From positions 1-41,598 of the forward strand of contig JANQRV010000107.1 in assembly GCA_028284395.1 (NCBI GenBank): a DNA stretch of 41,598 nt, given 5' to 3'. The notes under the pieces are model-generated. The model was not told the DNA's origin and made no database searches. It worked only from the letters and a program-made list of their open reading frames with translations. Shown here piece after piece: positions 24,603 through 33,101 of the stretch. The translations under genes and the position numbers were made by a program. Numbering within the stretch: position 1 is the first letter of the stretch; the number at the start of each line of letters is the position of its first letter. This stretch comes from Saprospiraceae bacterium. Lineage in GTDB: Bacteria > Bacteroidota > Bacteroidia > Chitinophagales > Saprospiraceae.

Positions 24603-25517
24603 TCACCCGGCAGCAGCTCCACCAAGCCCCAACAACCCCTTAAACCACCGTCCCCAAAAAGCCCTGGCCCGATGGGATGGAGAATCAAAGCCATTCTTCA
24701 AACTCTTCCAGCTAATCGACGCCCCATTTTTAGTCGAAAAATTGGCCGCCACAAATTTGAAAAAGCAAGTCCGGTTGGGGATGACCAAAACGCCGGTGTC
24801 TACCAGGTGGCGAAAATGACAAGCTAATTCCTGGACCGATAGCGTTGTCTGAATCTTTTCGGCCCTTTCGTGTTTCATAGCATCGAGAAAGGCCTGGTCT
24901 TGTTCCAGCTTTTGGGATAGTTTGAGTCTTTCGAGCTCTAGGCCCACCAGGTGATCGAAGGGAATGCCATCGTGGACCAGGAACGGTGGTTTCCACTCAT
25001 GGTATTCCTGACGTACTTCGATGAGGTAATCCCATTTATCTTGGTAGTCGTCCAATTGTGCGAGCCGCTCGCGGACGCAGCGTATGTTGAACCGATTGTC
25101 TAGAAAATCTTCGATATGATCTTTCAGACCCTGGTGCCATTTGCGGTCCAGTTGAATTTCTTTGTGGGCCATGTCCCTGAGGATGCTTGGGCATTGCTCG
25201 GCGTAGCCCATATCGTAAAGCAGGTGAATGTTCTTACGAATGAGGAGTTGGACATATTCCAGCCATAGCCAAGGTCTTTTCATTTGTTCGACCTGGTAGT
25301 CAAGGAAGGTATTTAGTTCGAGGCGCTCAAATTGAAAGACCTTTTGCAAGAGTGCCCGGCAGTAATGATAGGAGGAAAATACCCCGTCGACCATAAAATC
25401 CGGTGCGACTTTCATTTTGTGAGCGGTGATGTCGTACTTGTTGGTTTTTTCCGTTTTGTGGTTTTTAATTGAGTGTTCTGGAAAATGGATCACTTTGAGG
25501 GCATCGAGCCTGTTCAT
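24603..25517 (-). CDS. RteC-like(?) regulatory protein of mobile-element type
   Basis: A 304-residue protein without signal or membrane segments, rich in helices and aromatic residues (WLWLEYVQLLIRKNIHLLYD, DYQDKWDYLIEVRQEYHEW). The C-terminal part (LACHFRHLVDTGVLVIPNRT, CFFKFVAANFST, ISWKSLKNGFDSP) resembles the end of Bacteroidota RteC-type proteins of conjugative elements, in which a helical segment is followed by an SxKSLxNxF phrase. I give RteC as a possibility only. A decayed copy of its last 70 or so codons is at 14558-14779, which suggests this gene's 3' end has served as an insertion or recombination point. The 3' end converges on the type IX-sorted gene. Confidence 0.6.
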   Translation of the reverse strand: MNRLDALKVIHFPEHSIKNHKTEKTNKYDITAHKMKVAPDFMVDGVFSSYHYCRALLQKVFQFERLELNTFLDYQVEQMKRPWLWLEYVQLLIRKNIHLLYDMGYAEQCPSILRDMAHKEIQLDRKWHQGLKDHIEDFLDNRFNIRCVRERLAQLDDYQDKWDYLIEVRQEYHEWKPPFLVHDGIPFDHLVGLELERLKLSQKLEQDQAFLDAMKHERAEKIQTTLSVQELACHFRHLVDTGVLVIPNRTCFFKFVAANFSTKNGASISWKSLKNGFDSPSHRARAFWGRWFKGLLGLGGAAAG

Positions 25518-26206
25518 AAACGTAGATAGATTTTATTGAGAAAATAATTGAAAATGTCTGTCGCTTTTTTGGTGGCATAACAAGCTCCTTTCATTGGTGG
25601 TGCAATGGTGCTTGAATACCGGCATAGTTATTCTGGTTGCTGCCTAATCTATACAGGAACAAGAATGTCTATTAGCCCGTGGTTTTCTCCATTTGTTTAA
25701 TTGAATGCAATCTTCGGACGGGTGATCGTGAATATGCTGTTGGGATCTGCTGGGGAATTTTGAATGCCTTCTTTTTCAGTCGCTTGTATATAAATGTGTG
25801 GAAAAAATGATATATGTTGAAAGAAATATCGATGAAATTGAGAAGAATATCGATGAAAGATGAAGTTATCGTGTGTTTACGAAATGATTTCTCAGCAAGT
25901 ACAAGAAAAGTGATCCTCCAATGTATTTCTAGGTCTTCAATAATTTCGAAAAAACAATCGAGGGCCCCGTATAAATACGGGGAAAGCATAGAGAATCTTA
26001 AAGAAAAATCAATAATGAACAAGAAATTCTTAAATTAAAGGTGTCCATAAATCACCCTCTCCCATTGAAATTTAATTATTTAAGAGTGAGGAAGTTAATC
26101 GCGGTTTCCTTCGATCAAGACCCTTTTTGCTCAAACCTTATAAAATTGGATTCCGGACTTAGTAAAAGTGACCTAATTTTAAACTAGGAAAATCATCAAA
26201 ACCACC
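25518..26206. other. Intergenic region with a short tandem repeat
   Basis: About 690 bases between the divergent starts at 25517 (-) and 26207 (+). AATATCGATGAAA occurs twice at 21-bp period (25825-25837 and 25846-25858). Several frames of 70-116 codons exist on both strands, but none has coding character. No exact TAnnTTTG element was found before 26207; an imperfect palindrome (CCTAATTT/AAACTAGG) ends about 20 bases before that ATG. Confidence 0.5.
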
Positions 26207-29158
26207 ATGATTCGATACAAGAAAAGTGTGGATTTCACTGAAAATATTGTCTTGTCTGCTGAAGCAATTGATCGGTTATTAGAAGTTGGAACTAACTGGA
26301 AGGAATTTAATATCAAAGAAAAACTGCAGGATATAGCAGTCGAACTAGCAATCAATTATGTTGGGAATTCATTTGGTTTCAATGATAAAGAACAAATCAA
26401 TGTTGGGGACATAATCTTTGATCAGAACGAAAGATATGAAGAGATCAAAGAACGAATCAATAATGATAAGTATAGGTCTAGGAATATAGTTGTGATTGGG
26501 GCTGGGGCATCCAAAGATGCTTATGACTGTTTACCACTGGGGCAAGATCTAATTGATGCCTTTGAGAATGAGTTTATCTCTCCAATGTCGGGCATTCCTT
26601 TTCTTCATCAAAAATACGAGCAGTTTAAGGATGAGACCATAAAATTGACAGAATACAAGTTTGATTTTGAAAACTTTCTTTATATCCTTTCAAGTCATTT
26701 TGTGCCTCATCAACTACTTCGGGACAAAATCTCCCAGTACACGGGACTTCGATACTCGCCATCCTTGTTCTATGAAATTATTGCTCATCTTTTAAAGCAC
26801 TGTTTTGTAGATGCTGTGATTAATTTCAATTTTGAAGAAATCTTAGATCAGGCAATTGAAGAAGAGATAGACCGTCAGAATTATCAATATGTATTGTCTG
26901 ACGGGGACTGCGTTGACCTGGATGAATTGGTGGTTGATGGCAGACTTAAAACTCCTGTTTATATTAAACCTCATGGTACCGCCTCTTATAAATCAACCCT
27001 TCGATTCACGAAGAGGCATTACCTCGATTTACCTTTCGAAATGAAGAAGATGCTTGAAAGTTTGATTAGTGGCATGCGAGGTGAAAGTGATCAAATTAAT
27101 CGAGTGAACCTATTCGTTATTGGGTTTGATATGAATAGCATCGAATTTAATGAGATCCTAAATAATTTCCTACCCCCAAACTCGAGAATTTATCACATTG
27201 GTTGGGAAATGGATAATGGAAAACTTGATCGAGTTACCAGTTTGTTGCCAAATTTCTTCAAGAAAACCAGGAGTTTTGGATTGAAAGACAGTACGGTGTA
27301 TGGTTATATACCGTTAATGTACTTCAATAGTAATAGAAGCGATTTAAGAAATTGTATCACGAGTCCTCTGGCAGAAGTCTTTTCTTATGTCTGGCGAAAG
27401 TGTCATGCCTTTTTTCGTGAAGCATATCGTCCGCGAAGTATTAGTAGACATGAGATTGTTTCATATCTATTTCAAGACCGAAGCCTTGGAGGGAATAACG
27501 ACGATTTGGTCAGTGAAGTGAATTATCTGCATCGAAAGCACTGTGTTAGCCAAATAGGTGACAAATATGATAACAATCCCGAGTATTTCCGGGATCGGGT
27601 ATTAGTCGAGATTGCTTTGGAACTGATTAGAAGTAATGGAATAATTGATGTAGTGGAGTCTTTGCGTAATGATACTAGGATTGGCCAGTACTACAAGTTA
27701 TATGAGCAAAAATGTAGGTCGGTAGGTCATCGGCGCAATGAAATTTATACGATCTACCAACTATTGGAAGAATTTTGTAGTGAGAAGCAATCTGCTCATC
27801 AAATCACCAAGGAGTTCCTTTTTGCAAAAAATGTTTATCGAATAAACCCTTTGGATTTTAAAGATGAAACAACTTTAGCAAAATGTGAAAAGATGCTCAA
27901 AAAAAGGTGGGAAAAAATAGGATATCGATCTGGACTGGTTGACCCAAACTGGGAGAACAGATCACTCTTATTCAGAAAGATAGCTATTATCACTGCTTGT
28001 TTTAAACATTTTTCGGAAGAACAGGAAGGTGAAGGTCGCTATTACAAAGTTAATTTGACTGTGCTATACCGGTTGTTGACCTCTAAGTTACTGTCAATAG
28101 ATTTTCGGGTAAGACTTTTTGGCAATACAGATTTTAAGATTCACAATGGTATTGCCTGGAAAGAAAATGTTTATCTGAAATGTCCAGGTGAGACGATCAA
28201 TGTACGTAATTCCCATCCATTTATTTATGAATTATTTCGATTATTCGTCAAATCAGCAGGTTCTCACTATTACTACATTCGCCCCAGGGTTAATGATTCC
28301 AAAAATTTCATGTGGGAAAGTTTTTCCAAAAGTAAGTTGATCCATACGAATTTGGCATTGAACTACGAATTTCGAGAGATGTTCCTCGAACGAGAATGGA
28401 ATTACCTTCTAATCATTTTAGAGTCTGGGGAGATCGTTAGGAAAATTATCTTGGAATTATTATATGAAGAGCAAAACGATAGCTTATCCGCTGTCAAGAA
28501 GACTCTATTGCAGAATCTTAGAAATAAAGAGAAGCAAATCTTACTAGTTTCAAGCTTTGAAACAGTATTTCAACTAACACAAGAGCTAATAGAAGGCCCT
28601 GATGAAATCAATTTTTGTGAAAGAATCAAAATACATGAAAGATTTGTAATACCAGACCCCAGAATGCATGAACTTGAGATGGATAATAACAGGAAATTAG
28701 TAGATGTCATGTTGTTGCCCTCAAATTGGCACAATCATCATCTAGCTATATTTTTAAATAAAAATAGAATAGGAGCCGTGCACAATTTAAGTTCCACTTC
28801 TCAATACCATGATACGCATCAGATCCTAAAAAACCATTTTGTTGGGTCCTTGTATATGTATCGACGGGGATTTTCCAATAGTATAACTCCCCTCTATTTG
28901 GGGTTTGACTGGTTAGAGCCTCATCATGATAATAAAATAATGGACGATATGGAGAAAGTAATGAAATTGTTCTTCACTTATTTCTGTCGAGCATTTGATT
29001 TTCACGACGACCCTAGCAGAATGCACTGCTCCAATAGTATTACCAGTTTTTTTGATGATCATAGTTTAAACTCTCTAAGTTTTGAATTCTTTGATAGTAT
29101 TCGGTTCAATGAAGTATTTCAATCATTTGTAAAAAAATTTATAGGTTTTGCGAAATGA
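26207..29158 (+). CDS. Large SIR2-domain protein, probable defence protein
   Basis: A 983-residue protein. An N-terminal helical region of about 90 residues precedes a SIR2-type Rossmann domain at about 90-335: RNIVVIGAGASKDAYDCLPLG (GAGAS at 98-102), VINFNFEEILDQAI (205-214, the position of the usual T-x-N-Y-D), YIKPHGTA (252-259, with the HG of SIR2 enzymes) and LFVIGFDMNSIEF (302-314). Bacterial SIR2 proteins of this kind are mostly NAD-cleaving anti-phage effectors. Here the usual Asp after the Asn is Glu or shifted, so activity is uncertain. The other about 650 residues are helical/mixed with no repeat or motif I recognise, and could be the sensor half. It is not in an operon; the next gene is convergent and also has a SIR2 domain. 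Confidence 0.82.
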   Translation: MIRYKKSVDFTENIVLSAEAIDRLLEVGTNWKEFNIKEKLQDIAVELAINYVGNSFGFNDKEQINVGDIIFDQNERYEEIKERINNDKYRSRNIVVIGAGASKDAYDCLPLGQDLIDAFENEFISPMSGIPFLHQKYEQFKDETIKLTEYKFDFENFLYILSSHFVPHQLLRDKISQYTGLRYSPSLFYEIIAHLLKHCFVDAVINFNFEEILDQAIEEEIDRQNYQYVLSDGDCVDLDELVVDGRLKTPVYIKPHGTASYKSTLRFTKRHYLDLPFEMKKMLESLISGMRGESDQINRVNLFVIGFDMNSIEFNEILNNFLPPNSRIYHIGWEMDNGKLDRVTSLLPNFFKKTRSFGLKDSTVYGYIPLMYFNSNRSDLRNCITSPLAEVFSYVWRKCHAFFREAYRPRSISRHEIVSYLFQDRSLGGNNDDLVSEVNYLHRKHCVSQIGDKYDNNPEYFRDRVLVEIALELIRSNGIIDVVESLRNDTRIGQYYKLYEQKCRSVGHRRNEIYTIYQLLEEFCSEKQSAHQITKEFLFAKNVYRINPLDFKDETTLAKCEKMLKKRWEKIGYRSGLVDPNWENRSLLFRKIAIITACFKHFSEEQEGEGRYYKVNLTVLYRLLTSKLLSIDFRVRLFGNTDFKIHNGIAWKENVYLKCPGETINVRNSHPFIYELFRLFVKSAGSHYYYIRPRVNDSKNFMWESFSKSKLIHTNLALNYEFREMFLEREWNYLLIILESGEIVRKIILELLYEEQNDSLSAVKKTLLQNLRNKEKQILLVSSFETVFQLTQELIEGPDEINFCERIKIHERFVIPDPRMHELEMDNNRKLVDVMLLPSNWHNHHLAIFLNKNRIGAVHNLSSTSQYHDTHQILKNHFVGSLYMYRRGFSNSITPLYLGFDWLEPHHDNKIMDDMEKVMKLFFTYFCRAFDFHDDPSRMHCSNSITSFFDDHSLNSLSFEFFDSIRFNEVFQSFVKKFIGFAK

Positions 29159-29458
29159 TTTCATAGTGTATCCCTGCATGAATTATTGTAATTAAACTAT
29201 CTTTCACCATTGCACTAATTGAACTGATGGAATAAAAGTAAGCCTGGGATTCAACGATTTGGCAAAGTCCTATATAATAGAAATAGAAAATAAAGCTGTA
29301 AGCAGTTGGTTGAAAAGATCTGTTTTTTATGAAAAGCTAGGGGCCAGATCGCTTGGTCTTCTTAAAGCCCGGATTCCTGGCCTATAAAACGTCCGTTTCT
29401 TTTATCATTTGAACTAACTCCTGATTGTCTAATTTCCTGGAATACATGCTTCAAAAAC

Positions 29459-29514
29459 TTGTATTACAAAATCACTGTATCATAAATTGACGATACAGCC
29501 ATTTTGTGATACAA
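29459..29514. repeat. Imperfect 23-bp inverted repeat upstream of the recombinase stump
   Basis: Arms 29459-29481 and 29492-29514 match at 20 of 23 positions around a 10-base AT-rich loop. The outer part is TTGTAT(T/C)ACAAAAT and the inner part CTGTATC. It ends 9 bases before the ATG of the serine recombinase fragment. By position it could be a crossover or res-type site, or an operator of the recombinase. Confidence 0.65.
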
Positions 29515-29523
29515 TTCTATTTA

Positions 29524-29607
29524 ATGAAAATTGGATATGCTCGAGTTAGCGCAAAAGACCAGGGTCTTGCGTTACAGACCGATGCTTTGAAAAAACAACT
29601 CTATTAA
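29524..29607 (+). pseudogene. Serine recombinase (resolvase/invertase) N-terminal stump
   Basis: The frame from the ATG at 29524 reads MKIGYARVSAKDQGLALQ and ends with TAA after 27 residues. The start of resolvase/invertase-family proteins is unmistakable (IGYARVS with the catalytic Ser at residue 9, then KDQ, LQ and DALKK). The rest of the catalytic domain and the DNA-binding tail are missing; following sequence in all frames does not resume the family pattern clearly. It is a relic of a mobile element between the two SIR2 genes. Confidence 0.85.
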
Positions 29608-29686
29608 CTACCCTGACGGAAAGGAGTAGCACCTTCCATTGACGAGGCCCTCTTAGACAACAAAAAGGAGGGATTGATAAGGGAGG

Positions 29687-29803
29687 ATGATGCAGAGAAT
29701 AGGCCCGATCAGATACTCGATCAATCTGAAAAAAAATCAGGACCTAGATACTCAATTGTCTAGTCGCTCAATAATAAGAATTTTCATGCATTCTGAAATA
29801 TGA
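29687..29803 (+). pseudogene. Possible second, degenerate recombinase-like fragment
   Basis: A 38-codon frame beginning MMQRIGPIRYSINLKK and continuing NQDLDTQL. It can be read as a decayed resolvase start (RIGYIRVS...NQDLDxQL) with an internal insertion. It overlaps the 3' end of the minus-strand SIR2-GAF gene. The similarity is short and may be coincidental. Confidence 0.25.
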
Positions 29804-32348
29804 GGACACCAACAATTAAGTCAGCAACTAAATCTATTGCTAATCGTTGGAAAACCTGCAGTCGTTCACTTGGACGGATTTCAATAAATTTTCTCTTGCT
29901 TGTATTGTCAGAATCCGGAGCAGGGTAATGATTATCTGCAGAGATAAACCCGAGCAGCCGACCTCCACGATAAATCGGGCAGACAATCCAAGAGCCCTCT
30001 GGGTCTTTATCTAATTCCCTCGCGTTTTTGTCCTGTTGACCGAACATACTTGGATGTTGGCGCAGTGCATATGGGTTTCTTCCTGCCCTGGCTACAGTAT
30101 ATCGACAGTAAGGGTCACTTATATCTGTTGAGGCTCCTACGTAGGCATTAATCCGTGATTTCCCCACAACAGTTGCTTTTTTCTTGGTATAGGAATAAAT
30201 GCATTCAAAAGCCTCCGGTGAAGATACTGCTTCTTTCTGTTGCCACAAACGAATCCTTGCTATGCCGCACGGATTTTCTGTTAATGATTTAAACATCGCC
30301 TGAATTAGGTCAGTCCGAAAACTAGGGTCTTTTAGTTGTGACATACTCCAATTAAGGTTTCCGTCTATTTTTTCCAAATTCTCATTGAAGTTTTTGAGAA
30401 ATTTGAAAGATATACGTTTTATGATTTCTCCTTCCAGGTCGCGATCTGGAGCATTGGCAATCAAATGGGCCAACCTAGAGATTCGGTCTTTTAATCCAAT
30501 CAATTTGACATTGGCATCTCTTGACCATACAACAAGAATTGAAGAGGTATGGCCATTGACTCTGATTGGAACCCCGTATAATGGGCCACTTATTTTAAAG
30601 AAGTCAACTCCTCTTTTTGCAACAAGAGAAGTTTCTGAATTCAAATCTTTCGTAACGTCCCTGATAAAGCGCTCTTCACGAGACCGAATTATGCTTGTCA
30701 CTAAGCTTTCTTCCCCAAAATTGTATTGGAAAGGTCTCTTATCAGGGTCGATTCCTAATTTTTTTCGGTCATAATATGGAATAGCAGTGCCTTTGGAGTA
30801 ATCAATTTTGTAAAGCAAATACGATAGGTTTAGTGGATAAAGTTGTCTACTCAGATCCATCAATTCCTGGAACATATGCATTTTATCAAAGAAAGGCTCA
30901 ATTCCTTGACTTGAAAGTTTACGGTGTCTACATTCGGTAAAGGCTGCACCAGCATAAATTGAGGCTTTTTTTAGCGCTTCCAGATGATCTGGAGTGAACG
31001 CATCAGTGCTGAAGGATTCGATGGACAGTACTCCTACACGCTGTCCATCCGCACGAATTTGACAAGCAAGAATGCTTTTTACATTGGAATGAACTTGCTG
31101 GTGGTATTTAAATGTTTCGGCATCTATTTGTCCCATTTTGACTTCCATGTTTTCAACATCACTTATGTAAACATGGCCATTTTCTGGAGTGCCGGTAAGA
31201 AACAAACTACCAAGGAGTGAGTCTGGGAGAATCAGAGTGTTCTTTGAAGTAGAGGCACTTTTATCCTCTCTCCGAATTGATGAATCTTGTGCAGCTTTTA
31301 TATCGAATCTATTTACTTCTACAATTTTCGACAGGCCATGGTGATTGATGTCCTCTACAAATGCGATTTGACCTCTATCTGATCCCGTGAGTTTTACAAT
31401 ATCGGTAATCACTGATCTAGCCATTTCCCTAAGGTTAAAAGTGGGCGAATCTAGGGCCAACACTTGTTCTTCCTTTTTATTGCTACCAGCTGTTTTACCA
31501 GACAGAACCTTTAGAAATGAACATACAGCTTTGGTGCGCCAATCTCCCGTTGGATTTTCGGGCTTTGAATAACCTATGACATTGATATTGTACGCCTCTT
31601 TTAGGAACCTGGTATAGGTTTGATCTATTTTGTCTGTATTTAGTATGGCATAATGAGGACCGAATGCCTCCTGGTGAGTCAATCTGGCATCATCCATTAA
31701 ACTTAGTATGTTTTGATCCCTTAAGGATGATCCTACAAATAAGAACGTTTTCAAAGATAACAAAGTGGTTAGGCAGTCATTCAGGGATTTGTTCAAATGT
31801 GTGAAGTCCCGGTATTGAGTTCTTGTTAAGACCAACGATGGTCCATTTCCAACATCTCCATGGATCTTTAGAATTGCAAATCTATTGTTTTTCAATGCAC
31901 TGAATACCGCCTGAGGGTCTCTCCAAGTCCAAACATTCGGTGTAAAAGGATAAGATGATTCTAGGAGCCTGTCATAGTTTGTAGTAAGCGCCAAAGAGAA
32001 GGGAACCCTAGCTATTGCCTTATGGATTTCGGACGGAGAGGAGGCATGGCCATATATATCCCAGATGTATTGCTCTAGTGATTGCCCAATTTCCATTTGT
32101 AATAGTTCTGCACATGTTAGGTATTCTCCTTCTTTCAATAGATTCCTTGGTAAATCCCATTTAAGGCCTCCTTCTTTTGATCCCCAACTACGGTCTATAC
32201 ATTCTTCCAAAAAGTCGCGCCATCCTGGTAAGCCTGCTGGTATAGAGGCTCCAGCACCAACATATACTACTGCAGAATTTGAATTAATTGCTTTGATCAG
32301 GGGAGATAGATCGAATTTGATTTCTACGTTTTCCAACAATTGATGCAT
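29784..32348 (-). CDS. SIR2-GAF multidomain protein, probable defence NADase
   Basis: An 854-residue cytoplasmic protein. Residues 1-275 are a SIR2 domain with all core motifs: VVYVGAGASIPAGLPGWRDFL (28-47), LALTTNYDRLLE (119-130, the catalytic N and D), ILKIHGDV (159-166, the HG) and LFVGSSLRD (203-211). After a linker there are about three GAF-like domains: 303-475 (LACQIRADGQRVGVLSIES), 490-640 (LYGVPIRVNGHTSSILVVWS) and 690-854 (WIVCPIYRGGRLLGFISADN), each with the strand pair typical of GAF. GAF domains usually bind cyclic nucleotides or other small ligands, so a ligand-switched NADase is a reasonable hypothesis. It is convergent with the 983-aa SIR2 gene, with recombinase relics between them. 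No paired nucleotide cyclase or CD-NTase gene is visible. Confidence 0.85.
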   Translation of the reverse strand: MHQLLENVEIKFDLSPLIKAINSNSAVVYVGAGASIPAGLPGWRDFLEECIDRSWGSKEGGLKWDLPRNLLKEGEYLTCAELLQMEIGQSLEQYIWDIYGHASSPSEIHKAIARVPFSLALTTNYDRLLESSYPFTPNVWTWRDPQAVFSALKNNRFAILKIHGDVGNGPSLVLTRTQYRDFTHLNKSLNDCLTTLLSLKTFLFVGSSLRDQNILSLMDDARLTHQEAFGPHYAILNTDKIDQTYTRFLKEAYNINVIGYSKPENPTGDWRTKAVCSFLKVLSGKTAGSNKKEEQVLALDSPTFNLREMARSVITDIVKLTGSDRGQIAFVEDINHHGLSKIVEVNRFDIKAAQDSSIRREDKSASTSKNTLILPDSLLGSLFLTGTPENGHVYISDVENMEVKMGQIDAETFKYHQQVHSNVKSILACQIRADGQRVGVLSIESFSTDAFTPDHLEALKKASIYAGAAFTECRHRKLSSQGIEPFFDKMHMFQELMDLSRQLYPLNLSYLLYKIDYSKGTAIPYYDRKKLGIDPDKRPFQYNFGEESLVTSIIRSREERFIRDVTKDLNSETSLVAKRGVDFFKISGPLYGVPIRVNGHTSSILVVWSRDANVKLIGLKDRISRLAHLIANAPDRDLEGEIIKRISFKFLKNFNENLEKIDGNLNWSMSQLKDPSFRTDLIQAMFKSLTENPCGIARIRLWQQKEAVSSPEAFECIYSYTKKKATVVGKSRINAYVGASTDISDPYCRYTVARAGRNPYALRQHPSMFGQQDKNARELDKDPEGSWIVCPIYRGGRLLGFISADNHYPAPDSDNTSKRKFIEIRPSERLQVFQRLAIDLVADLIVGVLIFQNA

Positions 32349-32686
32349 AGTGTCTCACTTTATAGGTTAAAACCCCCTAGAAGTGATTAGGAGGTATCAA
32401 AAGATACAATTGGAGAGAGCATTATGATCGAGGTATTTCCATGAGTTAGTTTTAAAACAAAACTAAGTAAGGAAAAGTTTCATAATTAAAGATAAAGTGG
32501 GAGACTCGTACTTGTAAATTAGCAACGTCATAAAAGTTGCTATTTTATTCCTGCCCTATTTAACCTATTGGAAATCATGTCTAGAAGTTCGGAGAAAATT
32601 TGGGTAGGTCAATTTGTAGTCATTGTGGTTAAGTGGCCAACCCGGATTTGGAAAACACTTGGTTTCTACCTGGGAAAAAACAGTAG
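32349..32686. other. Intergenic region upstream of the SIR2-GAF gene
   Basis: About 340 AT-rich bases. A perfect 7-bp hairpin TAGCAAC/GTTGCTA with a 9-base loop lies at 32520-32542 and is followed by ATTTTATT, which has terminator form on the + strand although no + gene precedes it. No exact TAnnTTTG element was seen for the minus-strand gene. Confidence 0.45.
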
Positions 32687-32905
32687 ATGAAAAACGAAAC
32701 GCATGGCCTAACATCTTTTGGAGAAGCTTTAACAACCTACCCGGATGAAAATTCATTGGAGATGAAAGGCTATACTTTTGCAGGAGATTTGATGACCGTG
32801 CAAAAGCTAAAATTTGTTTCGGATAACGAAGTGGAAGGTTACCTCGAAACTTATCAAGGAGGGAATACGATTAAGGCCTGGGAACGGTCTAAGAAGCGAG
32901 AGTAA
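32687..32905 (+). CDS. Small hypothetical protein, perhaps a 3' gene remnant
   Basis: A 72-residue frame that begins directly after an in-frame TAG. The second half (LMTVQKLKFVSDNEVEGYLETYQGG...AWERSKKRE) looks like the last beta strands of a small lipocalin-like or DUF1579-like protein, ending in the basic tail such proteins often have. The first 20 residues lack that character. It may be the surviving 3' end of a longer gene, since upstream frames are closed by stops. Confidence 0.4.
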   Translation: MKNETHGLTSFGEALTTYPDENSLEMKGYTFAGDLMTVQKLKFVSDNEVEGYLETYQGGNTIKAWERSKKRE

Positions 32906-32980
32906 TTCAGTGAGGTTCTACCCCCGTATTGATTAGATGCCAGGACAAGATGACGGGAATCCAATGTCGTGAACTTAAGG

Positions 32981-33015
32981 AAAAATATTTCCCCTGGCGG
33001 GCCGACGGGGAAATA
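32981..33015 (-). terminator. Rho-independent terminator of the carboxylesterase gene
   Basis: Perfect 9-bp stem TATTTCCCC/GGGGAAATA (32986-32994 and 33007-33015) with a 12-base loop. On the minus strand it is followed by TTTTTCC. It lies about 87 bases beyond the esterase stop codon. Confidence 0.75.
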
Positions 33016-33101
33016 GTGAAAGATGGTTCATCTTCTGAATAAACCCCGCATGGGAAAGATCAAGCATCTCTGAAGGTAAGAATGGTTCTCGTAATGTTTT
33101 G

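Noticed and set aside
24541..24827. Two overlapping + strand frames of 86-92 codons
   Set aside because: They are antisense to the conserved C-terminus of the gene at 24603-25517, which is supported by its decayed copy in the same minus frame at 14558-14779.
25672..26022. 116-codon minus frame in the 25.5-26.2 kb spacer
   Set aside because: Rich in Phe, Ile and Ser as expected from AT-rich antisense noise, with no motif and a tandem repeat inside it.
11841..29173. 14-bp direct repeat TTCATAGTGTATCC at 11841 and 29160
   Set aside because: A few 14-bp matches are expected by chance in a window this long. The flanks differ completely and the places have nothing in common.
25600..29215. 11-bp inverted repeat (GTGCAATGGTG at 25600-25610, CACCATTGCAC at 29205-29215) flanking the 983-aa SIR2 gene
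   Set aside because: An 11-bp match between two spacers of about 600-700 bases has a fair chance of arising randomly, and no adjacent target-site duplication was seen.
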